Program-made: the position numbers and the translations under genes
In this document: positions 40,218 through 48,392 of the stretch, one piece after another
Numbering within the stretch: the stretch's first letter is position 1
How the letters are laid out: each line of letters begins with the position of its first letter
Assembly (NCBI GenBank): GCA_018268675.1
Contig: JAFDWB010000018.1
Location: forward strand, 1 to 64,000
Length of the DNA stretch: 64,000 nt
Direction: 5' to 3'
Origin: Actinomycetota bacterium
Lineage (GTDB): Bacteria; Actinomycetota; Thermoleophilia; Solirubrobacterales; 70-9
The notes under the pieces: generated by a model
The model's database searches: none
The model's input: the letters and a program-made list of their open reading frames with translations, nothing else
What the model was told of the DNA's origin: nothing

Positions 40218-41714
40218 ATGAGTTCGAGTGATGTCGCCGTGCCGACCGCGCAGAAGGCCGAGCCCTTCCTCCTGACCGGGGATGAGTACCGCGCCTCCAT
40301 CAGGGATGGCCGCCAGGTCTACTACCGCGGCGAGCGGATCGACGACGTCACCGTTCACCCGGTCACCCGTGGGGCGGTCTCCCAGTTGGCCGCCGTCTAC
40401 GACGCCCAGCACGCGCCGGAGACGCAGGACATCCTCACCTACGTCGGCGAGGACGGCAAGCGGCTCAGCAAGGCCTGGATGCTGCCGCGCTCACCGGACG
40501 ACCTGGTCGGCCGCCGCGAGTGCGCCGAATGGATCGCTAGGCAGAACTTCGGCACCTTCGGTCGCCATCTCGACATGGCGCCGCTGACCCAGGTAGGCGC
40601 TCTGGCGAACATCGGCATCTTCCGCGAGGAGGTGCCGAGATACGCCGACAACATCGCTCCCTACATCAAGGAGGCCCACGAGAGCAACCGGATGATCGCG
40701 GGCTGTTTCGTCGATCCCCAGGGGAAGCGCGCGAAGCGGCGCAGCAAGGAGTCGACGTTCGAGGAGATCCAGCCGGAGACGGGGTTCCCCTCGACCCTGC
40801 GGGTCACGCGCGAAGACAGCAGCGGGTTCTGGGTCAACGGCCCGAAGGCGGTCGGTACCGCGCTGCCGTACTCGCAGGATTGCTACGTCGCCAGCGTCCC
40901 CGGCAAGGCGCCGGAGGAGAGCTTTTGGTTCATCATCCCGGTCGCCAGCGAAGGGCTCAAATTCATCTGCCGCAAGACCGTCGCCGATCTGAACGAATCG
41001 CGGTTCGAGCACCCGCTCGCCGCCCGCGGCGACGAGATCGACGCGATGGTGTTGTTCGAAGATGTGTTCGTCCCCTGGGAGCGGGTCTTCGCCCTCGGCA
41101 CCGGCGCGGTGATGCAGCGCTTCGGCCAGCTCGGGGTGCTCGAGTACTGGTACACGATGATCCGCGTCACGATCAAGGCGGAGATGATCGCCGCGGTGGT
41201 GCGGATGGTGGTCGACACGCTCGACACCCGCGGAATCCAGCTCGTCCGGCAGACGGCCTCCGAGGTGAACCACTGGGCGATCATGCTCCGGTCCCTGATC
41301 GATGCCGCCGAGGCGAAGGGGTCGCTGAACGCGGAGGGCGTCTTCGTGCCCTCGTCGCTGCCGATCACCGCCGGTCGCGCCTACCACATCGAGATGTACC
41401 CGCGGATCCAGCACATCCTGCAGGAGCTCTGCGGGCAGGGCTCGATGATGCGGCTGAGCGAGGCCGACTACCGGGACCCGGAGATCGGCGCGCGCCTCGA
41501 CTGGTTCCTCGAGGGCGAGGGGATGAGCGCCGAGGAAAAGGCGCGGCTGTTCAACCTGGTCTGGGACCTCTCCGGCGACGGTTACGCGGCCCGCACGGCG
41601 CTGTTCGAGAAGCTCAACGGCTTCCCCCTGTTCATCCTCAAGGAATGGCTCTTCAACGAGTACTCCAGCCCGACCGCCGAGAGTGACGTGAGGAAATTCC
41701 TGGAGGGCGTGTGA
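40218..41714 (+). CDS. FADH2-dependent monooxygenase, HpaB (4-hydroxyphenylacetate 3-hydroxylase) family
   Basis: The protein is 498 aa with GAAGGAGA before ATG 40218. HpaB-type motifs include LTGDEYRASIRDGRQVYYRGERIDDV, HLDMAPLTQVGA (cf. flavin pocket), the beta-barrel with SFWFIIPVASEGLKFICR, NESRFEHPLAARGDEIDAMVLFEDVFVPWERVF and helical C-terminus with AGRAYHIEMYPRI. The enzyme needs reduced flavin from a partner, probably the flavin reductase domain at 50757. Placed directly after NicX, it may produce the dihydroxypyridine from a hydroxylated precursor; that is inference. Confidence 0.88.
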   Translation: MSSSDVAVPTAQKAEPFLLTGDEYRASIRDGRQVYYRGERIDDVTVHPVTRGAVSQLAAVYDAQHAPETQDILTYVGEDGKRLSKAWMLPRSPDDLVGRRECAEWIARQNFGTFGRHLDMAPLTQVGALANIGIFREEVPRYADNIAPYIKEAHESNRMIAGCFVDPQGKRAKRRSKESTFEEIQPETGFPSTLRVTREDSSGFWVNGPKAVGTALPYSQDCYVASVPGKAPEESFWFIIPVASEGLKFICRKTVADLNESRFEHPLAARGDEIDAMVLFEDVFVPWERVFALGTGAVMQRFGQLGVLEYWYTMIRVTIKAEMIAAVVRMVVDTLDTRGIQLVRQTASEVNHWAIMLRSLIDAAEAKGSLNAEGVFVPSSLPITAGRAYHIEMYPRIQHILQELCGQGSMMRLSEADYRDPEIGARLDWFLEGEGMSAEEKARLFNLVWDLSGDGYAARTALFEKLNGFPLFILKEWLFNEYSSPTAESDVRKFLEGV

Positions 41715-42487
41715 TGGGGGGGTCGGTGAGGCTCGCCGACCACTCGGCGGCCGCGCTGCGCGAGCTCGCCGCGGGCGGGGCGACCGTCCTGGTCCCGGTC
41801 GGGGCCACCGAGCAGCACGGACCGCACCTGCCGATCGACACCGACACCTACCTCGCCGAGCACTTCTCCCTGCGATGCGCCGAGGAGGTCGACGGGGTGC
41901 TGGTCGCGCCGGCGATCCCGTGGGGACTCTCGGGGAACCATGTACCGCTGGGCGGGACGATCACGCTCCGCCCGACGACCTACCTCGAGCTCCTCCTCGA
42001 TGTCGCCAAGGGGCTGATCGACAGCGGCTTCGAGGATCAGGTGTGGGTGAACGGTCACAACGGCAACAAGCCGACCCTTTCCTTGCTGGTGCAGGAGTGT
42101 CAGTACCGGTGGGGCGCGACGATCGCCACCGTCAGCTACTACGACTTCGGCGGGCAGCGCTACGGCGAAGTGCGGCGCAGCGAGCGGGGCGGCGAGTTCC
42201 ACGCCGGCGAGCTGGAGACGTCGCTGATGCAGATGCTGACCCCGGATCGTGTCGGTCCCACCGACGGGGTCGGCGGTCTGGTCGAGGGGCTCACCGAGTT
42301 CGACCCGGTCGACGTCTCGGGGCCGTTCGCCGCGCACATCGGGGTCGACTACGCGGCCCGGTTCCCCGACGGCGTGGCCGGCGACCCTACCGTCGCATCG
42401 GTGGAGACTGCGGCCGAGGTCGCCGAGGCCGACCTGCGGGGCCTGATCCAGTTCGTCGGCGAATACCGAGATCGGGAGGGATCGTGA
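41714..42487 (+). CDS. Creatininase-family metal-dependent amidohydrolase
   Basis: The protein is 257 aa from ATG 41714 (TGATG junction; GTG 41711 is also possible). Metal ligands of the creatininase fold are present: GATEQHGPHLPIDTDTYLAEH (Glu, His, Asp), VNGHNGNKPTL (His) and EFHAGELETSL (Glu). Members include creatinine amidohydrolase, FAPy deformylase-like enzymes and MftE. Between HpaB and a molybdenum hydroxylase, a C-N bond hydrolysis in the same pathway is likely but the substrate is unknown. Confidence 0.85.
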   Translation: MGGSVRLADHSAAALRELAAGGATVLVPVGATEQHGPHLPIDTDTYLAEHFSLRCAEEVDGVLVAPAIPWGLSGNHVPLGGTITLRPTTYLELLLDVAKGLIDSGFEDQVWVNGHNGNKPTLSLLVQECQYRWGATIATVSYYDFGGQRYGEVRRSERGGEFHAGELETSLMQMLTPDRVGPTDGVGGLVEGLTEFDPVDVSGPFAAHIGVDYAARFPDGVAGDPTVASVETAAEVAEADLRGLIQFVGEYRDREGS

Positions 42488-44865
42488 CCGAGTCAGGTGG
42501 TTTCCCCTATCCGGGCGGCGGCCGATTCGTCGGCGCGCGGGTCAAGCGGGCCGAGGACCCGCGCCTGCTCACCGGCGAGGCCAGGTACGCGGCCGACATC
42601 CAGCTCCCTGGCATGCTCGCCGTCGCCTTCGTGCGGGCGACCGAGGCACACGCGCGGATCGAGTCGATCGACGTCACCGAGGCGCTGTCGCTGCCGGGCG
42701 CGGTGGCGGTGCTGACCGCGGCCGACCTCGACGTGGCCCCTGTCCCGTTGCCGTTCGAGTTCGACGGTCTCGCGGCGCCGCCGCAGCCGGCCCTGGCGCG
42801 GAACAAGGTCAGGTTCCTCGGCGAGCCCGTCGCCGTGGTCGTGGCCGAGAATCGCTATCAGGCCGAGGACATCGCCGACCGCGTCCGGGTGAGGTACGAC
42901 CGGCTCGGCGTGGTGGTCAGTCCGGAGGCGGCCCGCGCGGCGGACGCGCCGCTCTTGTTCGAGGATCTGGGGACGAACGTGCTGTTCGAGCGCACCGAGT
43001 CCGCCGGCGATGTCGAGGGCGCGTTCGCCGAGGCCGCCCACGTGTTTCGCAAGACCTTCCACACCAATCGCTTCGTCGCCTGCCCGATGGAGGGCCGGGG
43101 CGTCGTCGCCCACTACGAGCCGCGGGCCGACCACCTGAAAGTGTGGTCCTCGACCCAAACCCCGTTCCTTCTCCGCACCACGCTCGCGGCGGTGCTCCCC
43201 TACCCCGAGCACCGTCTGCAGGTGATAGTGCCCGAGGTCGGCGGCGGGTTCGGGGCGAAGATGTCGACCTACCCGGAGGAGGTCGCCGTCGCGGCCGCCT
43301 CGCTGAAGCTGGGGCGGCCGCTCTCCTGGATCGAGGATCGGCGCGAGAACCTGCTCGCGGCCAACCACGCCAAGGAGCAGCAGATCACGCTCGAGCTGGC
43401 GCTCGACACCGAGGGGCAGATCCTTGCCCTGCGTGCCGAGCACGTCGGCGACGCCGGCGCCTACAACTTCAACTCGACCAGCTGCCTGATCGAGCCGTTC
43501 ATCGGGGCGCGCAACCTGCCGGGCGTCCTGCGCCTCCGCAACTACGAATGGACGGTGGTCTCGGTGGCCACGAACCGGAGCCCGGTCGGCGCCTTCCGCG
43601 CGGTCGGCTCCACCCCCGGGTCCACCACCAGGGACGCCTTTCTGGACGAGATCGCGCGCCAGCTCGGCATCGACGTGGTCAAGTTCTTCCGCAAGAACAT
43701 GATCCGCGCCGACGAGATGCCCTACCACCAGGCGACCGGCCAGGTCTACGACAGCGGTGACTACATCGGGTCGCTGGACCAGGCGGTCGAGCTTGTCGAC
43801 TACGCCGGCTTCCGGCGGCGACAGGAGGAGGCGCGGAGCGAGGGACGCTATCTCGGCATCGGCTTCTCGCCCTTCGTCGAGGCGACCGGTTGGGGATCGG
43901 AGATCGCGAAATCCCAGGGCCTGCCGTTCTCCTCGCACGACAACGCCTCGGTCTCCGTCGACCCGAGCGGGATGGTCACGGTAGCGACCAGCATGGCCTC
44001 GCAGGGCCAGGGACACGAGACGTCGTTCGCCCAGGTCGCCGCCGACGTGCTGGGCGTCGACGTCGCCACGGTGAGGGTCACCCAGGGAGACACCGATGTC
44101 TCGCCGTACGGCATGGGCACCTTCGCCAGCCGCAGCGCGATCATCGGCGGCGGCAGCGTCCTGCTCGCCGCCGAGGAGGTGCGCAAGAAGGTGCTCGCGA
44201 TCGCGGCGAAGACGCTCGAGGCGTCCGCCGAGGACCTGGAGATCGCCGACGGCCGGGTGGCGGTGAAAGGTGCCCCCCAGCGCGGGCTGAGCTACCCCGA
44301 GGTCGCCGCGATCGCGCACTGGGATCTCGGCGTGCGCTCCGATGACGACGGCCACCGGCTGGCGGCGACCCGCTTCTACGATCCGCCCGCGACCTTCTCC
44401 AACGGCTGCTTCGTCGCCCTGGTCGAGGTGGACCCGGAGCTGGGCACGGTGAAGCTGGAGAAGATCGTCGGGGTCGAGGACTGCGGCCGGGTGATCAACC
44501 CGATGATCGTCGAGGGCCAGAGCCACGGCGCCGTCGCCCAGGCGGTGGGCGGCGCGCTGCTCGAGCACATGGTCTACGACGAGAACGGCGGCCTGATCAC
44601 CTCGACCTTCATGGACTACCTGCTGCCGACCGCGTTGGATGTCCCGCCGATCGAGATCGCCCACATGGAAACCCTCGCGCCGCACACCGCGGGTGGTTTC
44701 AAGGGCATGGGGGAGGGCGGCCTGATGTCGGCGCCGGGGGCGATCGTGTGCGCCGTGGTCGACGCGCTTTCGCCCTTCGGCGCGGTGCTCGAGGAGCTGC
44801 CGCTGGGGCCGGAGCAGGTGGCGAGGATGGCCGGCTCGCTCGCGACCGAGGGAGGGCATTCGTGA
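42484..44865 (+). CDS. coxL: Molybdenum hydroxylase large subunit (CoxL-like), set 2
   Basis: The protein is 793 aa from GTG 42484 in a GTGA overlap. Mo-cofactor subunit motifs: KRAEDPRLLTGEARYAADI, FLGEPVAVVVAENRYQ, VPEVGGGFGAKMSTYPEE, VGAFRAVGSTPGSTTRD, SQGQGHETSFAQVAADVLG and catalytic Glu in GFKGMGEGGLM. The order L-M-S in this operon differs from M-S-L of set 3. It lacks the AYRCSFR loop typical of true aerobic CO dehydrogenases, so it is a hydroxylase of an organic, probably heterocyclic, substrate. Confidence 0.92.
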   Translation: MTESGGFPYPGGGRFVGARVKRAEDPRLLTGEARYAADIQLPGMLAVAFVRATEAHARIESIDVTEALSLPGAVAVLTAADLDVAPVPLPFEFDGLAAPPQPALARNKVRFLGEPVAVVVAENRYQAEDIADRVRVRYDRLGVVVSPEAARAADAPLLFEDLGTNVLFERTESAGDVEGAFAEAAHVFRKTFHTNRFVACPMEGRGVVAHYEPRADHLKVWSSTQTPFLLRTTLAAVLPYPEHRLQVIVPEVGGGFGAKMSTYPEEVAVAAASLKLGRPLSWIEDRRENLLAANHAKEQQITLELALDTEGQILALRAEHVGDAGAYNFNSTSCLIEPFIGARNLPGVLRLRNYEWTVVSVATNRSPVGAFRAVGSTPGSTTRDAFLDEIARQLGIDVVKFFRKNMIRADEMPYHQATGQVYDSGDYIGSLDQAVELVDYAGFRRRQEEARSEGRYLGIGFSPFVEATGWGSEIAKSQGLPFSSHDNASVSVDPSGMVTVATSMASQGQGHETSFAQVAADVLGVDVATVRVTQGDTDVSPYGMGTFASRSAIIGGGSVLLAAEEVRKKVLAIAAKTLEASAEDLEIADGRVAVKGAPQRGLSYPEVAAIAHWDLGVRSDDDGHRLAATRFYDPPATFSNGCFVALVEVDPELGTVKLEKIVGVEDCGRVINPMIVEGQSHGAVAQAVGGALLEHMVYDENGGLITSTFMDYLLPTALDVPPIEIAHMETLAPHTAGGFKGMGEGGLMSAPGAIVCAVVDALSPFGAVLEELPLGPEQVARMAGSLATEGGHS

Positions 44866-45728
44866 AACCGACCCCGTTCGAATATCACCGCGCCGAGACC
44901 ACCGAGGAGGCGGTGCGCCTGCTGGTCGAGTGCGGCGAGGAAGCCAAGGTCCTGGCCGGCGGTCAGAGCCTGGTCCCGACGATGAACCTGCGGCTGGCGC
45001 AGCCCAGCGCCCTGATTGACATCGCGGGCATCGGCGGCCTCGCCGGAATCGCCCGCGAGGGAGGCAGCCTGCGGGTCGGCGCAACGACCCGGCAGAGCGC
45101 CGTCCTGGCCGATCCCGAGATCGCTGTGGATGCACCGATGGTGGCCGAGGCGCTGCGTTGGGTCGGCCATGAGGCGAACCGCAACCGCGGCACCTTCGGC
45201 GGCAGCGCCGCCCACGCCGATCCGGCTGCGGAGATCCCGGCGGTCCTGGTCGCGCTCGGGGCGGACCTGGAGATCACCGGGCCGCGAGGCTTCCGCACCG
45301 TCCCTGCGGCGGACTTCTTCGTCAGCTTCTTCACCACCTCGATCGAGCCCGACGAGCTGCTGACCGCGGTGCGGCTGCCGTCGCGGCACGGTCCCTGGGC
45401 CTTCGAAGAGATCGCCCGGCGCCACGGTGACTTCGCCTTGGTCGGCGTGGCCGCCGCGCTCGTGGTCGACGAGCAGGGCATCGTCGGTGCCTGCGACCTG
45501 GTCCTGATGGGCGTGGACGACGTACCGTGGTCCGCGCAGGCGGCCCAGGAGGTGGTGGTCGGCAACCGGGTGACGCCCGAGCTGGCGCGCGAGGCTCGCG
45601 CCGTGATCGAGTCGACCGTCGAACCATCGTCGGACGTGCACGCCTCCTCGTGCTACCGGTCCCACGCCGCCGGCGTCCTCGTGGAGAGAGCTTTGCTGAA
45701 GGCGACCGGCAGGAAGGAGCAAGGATGA
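44862..45728 (+). CDS. coxM: Molybdenum hydroxylase FAD-binding subunit (CoxM-like), set 2
   Basis: The protein is 288 aa from GTG 44862 in a GTGA overlap with the large subunit. FAD-binding motifs AGGQSLVPTMNLRLAQP and NRGTFGGSAAHADPAAE are intact, followed by the CO-dehydrogenase flavoprotein C-terminal domain (RRHGDFALVGVAAAL). It links the iron-sulfur chain to the electron acceptor. Confidence 0.92.
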   Translation: MKPTPFEYHRAETTEEAVRLLVECGEEAKVLAGGQSLVPTMNLRLAQPSALIDIAGIGGLAGIAREGGSLRVGATTRQSAVLADPEIAVDAPMVAEALRWVGHEANRNRGTFGGSAAHADPAAEIPAVLVALGADLEITGPRGFRTVPAADFFVSFFTTSIEPDELLTAVRLPSRHGPWAFEEIARRHGDFALVGVAAALVVDEQGIVGACDLVLMGVDDVPWSAQAAQEVVVGNRVTPELAREARAVIESTVEPSSDVHASSCYRSHAAGVLVERALLKATGRKEQG

Positions 45729-46219
45729 CGCCCCCGGAAGAGCGGATCGTGCGGATCGAGGTGAACGGCCGGCCTACCAGTGCCCTGGTCGAACCGCGCA
45801 CCCTGCTGTGCGACTACATCAGGAACCACGTCGGGCTCACCGGCACCAACGTAGGCTGCGAGCACGGGGTCTGCGGGGCCTGCACGGTCCGGATCGACGG
45901 AGACATCGCCCGCTCCTGCATCACCTTTGCCGCCCAGGTCGACGGCGGCAAGGTCGAGACGGTCGAGTCGATCGCGCCGAGCACCGACGAACTGCACCCG
46001 ATCCAGCGGGCCTTCGAGGCCGAGCACGGCCTCCAGTGCGGTTTCTGCACCCCTGGCTTCCTGATCACCACGCAGGCGCTGCTGGAGCGGAATCCCGACC
46101 CCAGCGAAACAGAGATCCGCGAGTTCCTCTCCGGCAACATCTGTCGCTGCACCGGCTATGTGGGGATCGTCAACGCGGTGAAGCGGGCGGCCCGGGATCT
46201 GCGCGATCGAGGTACTTGA
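45725..46219 (+). CDS. coxS: Molybdenum hydroxylase iron-sulfur subunit (CoxS-like), set 2
   Basis: The protein is 164 aa in an ATGA overlap. The plant-type 2Fe-2S cluster motif GCEHGVCGACTVRIDG and the second cluster motifs LQCGFCTPGFL and NICRCTGYVGI supply all eight cysteines. It completes the second L-M-S hydroxylase. Its 3' end overlaps the convergent GntR gene by 50 nt. Confidence 0.93.
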   Translation: MTPPEERIVRIEVNGRPTSALVEPRTLLCDYIRNHVGLTGTNVGCEHGVCGACTVRIDGDIARSCITFAAQVDGGKVETVESIAPSTDELHPIQRAFEAEHGLQCGFCTPGFLITTQALLERNPDPSETEIREFLSGNICRCTGYVGIVNAVKRAARDLRDRGT

Positions 46220-46934
46220 TCGCGCCGAGGATGTGGTCGTTGGCGACCTGTTCCGCGCGGTCGGGGTCCCGATCGCGAAGCGCCTGCAGCAGCTCGTCGT
46301 GTTCGCGACACGACTCCGCCGCGGGACGAAGCGCCTGCGGACCGCCCGGGAAGGCCCGCCAGAGGAGGCGTAGCAGCGCCAGCAGCGAGGGTGACTGCGC
46401 GGCGACGTACATCTGGAAGTGGAAGTCGGCGTTCAGCGCCTGCCGTTCGCCGCCCTCGTCGCCGAGCTCCTTGAGGCGGTCGTTGATCTCTTCGAGGCGA
46501 TCGAGCTCCTCGTCGGTGATCCGTTCGGCGGCGAGGCTGGCGCCAAGGCTCTCGAGGCCGGCCCGAATCCGGTAGTTCTCCTCGACGGCGCCGAATTCGG
46601 CGTTGACGACGGTCGAGGTCCGGTGCTGGCCGGAGACGACCAGGCCCTCGGACTCGAGCCGGCGCAGCGCCTCGCGCACCGGCGTCGGGCTCACGCCCAG
46701 CTGCGCCGCCAAATCTCGCTGCCGCAGCTGGACCCCGCCCTCGATCTCGCCGGTCAGGATCATCTCGCGGATCGAGGCGGTGACCATGTCGCCCTTGCTC
46801 GAGTACACGTTCACGCCGGTGGGTGACAGCCCCGCTGGGTTCACGCCGAGGCCGGCAGGGCGTAGCTGCTCGATGACCTTCGCGGTCGGGCCGTCCGGCC
46901 CCCTCTTTTCGCGTTTGCTCTCCTCCGAGCTCAT
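46170..46934 (-). CDS. GntR-family regulator, FCD subclass, second copy
   Basis: The protein is 254 aa. The winged helix AAQLGVSPTPVREALRRLESEGLV is nearly the same as in the regulator at 36508, as is the upstream YSSKGDMVTASIREMILTGEI, so the two are close paralogues. The FCD domain has NADFHFQMYVAAQSPSLL and EHDELLQALRDRDPDRAEQVANDH. ATG 46934 is divergent from the third hydroxylase operon. Near-identical recognition helices suggest that both regulators bind the same DNA motif. Confidence 0.88.
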   Translation of the reverse strand: MSSEESKREKRGPDGPTAKVIEQLRPAGLGVNPAGLSPTGVNVYSSKGDMVTASIREMILTGEIEGGVQLRQRDLAAQLGVSPTPVREALRRLESEGLVVSGQHRTSTVVNAEFGAVEENYRIRAGLESLGASLAAERITDEELDRLEEINDRLKELGDEGGERQALNADFHFQMYVAAQSPSLLALLRLLWRAFPGGPQALRPAAESCREHDELLQALRDRDPDRAEQVANDHILGAIKYLDRADPGPPASPR

Positions 46935-46964
46935 GGAGTCCCCATCGATGACCTCAGTATAAAG

Positions 46965-46992
46965 ACCAAATCGGGTGTAACATATACCAAAT
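46965..46992. promoter_or_regulatory. Repeated ACCAAAT sites between GntR and hydroxylase set 3
   Basis: ACCAAAT occurs at 46965-46971 and 46986-46992, i.e. two TTTGGT half-sites on the minus strand 21 bp (two helical turns) apart. The second is part of TTTGGTATATGTTACA, close to the TTTGGTANAT core at 29846 and 38601. The pair lies between the divergent GntR and CoxM genes and is a good operator candidate. TATACT on the minus strand could be the GntR -10. Confidence 0.6.
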
Positions 46993-47013
46993 GACCAGAG
47001 AAGAAGAAGAGTC

Positions 47014-47886
47014 GTGAAGCCTGCGCCGTTCGCCTATTACGCCCCCGAGACCGCAGCCGAGGCGGTGTCCCTCCTCCAGGAACACGCGGTCGACGGAAAG
47101 GTCATCGCCGGCGGCCAAAGCCTGGTGCCGATGATGAACATGCGGCTCGCCCGCCCGACCGCGCTGATCGATGTGGGGCGGGTCGCCGAGCTTGCCGGGA
47201 TCGCCGTCGAGGGTGGGGTCGCGATCGGCGCCGCCGCCAAGCAGGCGCGGGTGCTGAGGGAGGACGCGGTGGCGGAGCGCCTGCCGCTGCTCGTCGCCGC
47301 CCTCCGCCACGTCGGCCATCCGGCGAACCGGGCGCGGGGGACGATCGGAGGCAGCATCGCCCACGCCGACCCTGCCGCCGAGCTGCCCGCGGTCGCGATC
47401 GCGCTCGGCGCCGAGCTCGTCGCGGTGGGGCCGGACGGCACCCGGACCATCCCCGCCGACGAGTTCTTCCTCACCTATTACACGACCGCGCTGGGGCCGG
47501 ACGAGCTCTTGGTCGAGGTCCGGTTCCCAGACCCGGGCGGCTCCCGGGCCTGGGGCTTCCGCGAGGTCGCCCGTCGTCACGGCGACTTCGCGATGGCCGG
47601 GGTGGCGGTGACGGCGAGCTGCGGCGCCGGGGGGACCGTCGAGTCGGCGCGGGTCGTCCTCTTCGGCATCGCCGACGCACCGCAGCGGGCCGCCGCCGCG
47701 GAGCAGCGGATGGTCGGGGCCTCGCCCGCCGACCCCGCGCTCGCGGCCGAGGTGGCGGCCGCGGCGACCGCGGGCGTCGAATTCGCGTCGGACCCCTACG
47801 TATCGGCGGCGTATCGCGAAGACGCGGTCGCCGCCCTGGTCGAACGAGCCGTGCAGGAAAGCGCCAAGACGATGGAGGAAGCATGA
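47014..47886 (+). CDS. coxM: Molybdenum hydroxylase FAD-binding subunit (CoxM-like), set 3
   Basis: The protein is 290 aa from GTG 47014 preceded by AGAAGAAGAAGAG. FAD motifs AGGQSLVPMMNMRLARP and RARGTIGGSIAHADPAAE, and the C-terminal domain starting RRHGDFAMAGVAVTA, are intact. It heads the M-S-L operon that ends with the flavin reductase-GntR fusion. Confidence 0.92.
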   Translation: MKPAPFAYYAPETAAEAVSLLQEHAVDGKVIAGGQSLVPMMNMRLARPTALIDVGRVAELAGIAVEGGVAIGAAAKQARVLREDAVAERLPLLVAALRHVGHPANRARGTIGGSIAHADPAAELPAVAIALGAELVAVGPDGTRTIPADEFFLTYYTTALGPDELLVEVRFPDPGGSRAWGFREVARRHGDFAMAGVAVTASCGAGGTVESARVVLFGIADAPQRAAAAEQRMVGASPADPALAAEVAAAATAGVEFASDPYVSAAYREDAVAALVERAVQESAKTMEEA

Positions 47887-48392
47887 GCGAGACTGCAACC
47901 GCCGGGCGTCGGCTAGTCGAATTGAACGTGAACGGCATGAGCCACGTTGGGCTGGCGGAGCCGAGGACGCTGCTGAGCGACTTTCTCCGCCACGACCTCG
48001 AGCTGACGGGCACCCACGTCGGGTGCGAGCAGGGCGTCTGCGGAGCCTGCACCGTCCTCGTCGATGGCGAGCCCGTCCGCTCCTGCTTGACCTTCGCGGT
48101 CCAGATGGAGGGGGCGCGGATCGAAACGGTGGAGGCGCTCAGCGCCGACGGTGCCCTGCACCCGATCCAGGAGGCCTTCCGCAACACGCACGGGCTCCAG
48201 TGCGGGTTCTGCACGCCCGGTTTCCTGCTGACCGCGAAGGCGCTGCTGGAGGAGAACCCTTCGCCGAGCGAAGCGGAGATACGTGAGCACCTCTCGGGCA
48301 ACGTCTGCCGCTGCACCGGCTACCAGGGCATCGTCGACGCCGTCCTCGAGGCCGCCGCGAACGGGAAGGACCAGGCCGATGAGCCCCGGTAG
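47883..48392 (+). CDS. coxS: Molybdenum hydroxylase iron-sulfur subunit (CoxS-like), set 3
   Basis: The protein is 169 aa in an ATGA overlap with CoxM. Cluster motifs GCEQGVCGACTVLVDG, LQCGFCTPGFL and NVCRCTGYQGI provide the eight cysteines of two 2Fe-2S centres. The large subunit begins 14 nt before its stop. Confidence 0.93.
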   Translation: MSETATAGRRLVELNVNGMSHVGLAEPRTLLSDFLRHDLELTGTHVGCEQGVCGACTVLVDGEPVRSCLTFAVQMEGARIETVEALSADGALHPIQEAFRNTHGLQCGFCTPGFLLTAKALLEENPSPSEAEIREHLSGNVCRCTGYQGIVDAVLEAAANGKDQADEPR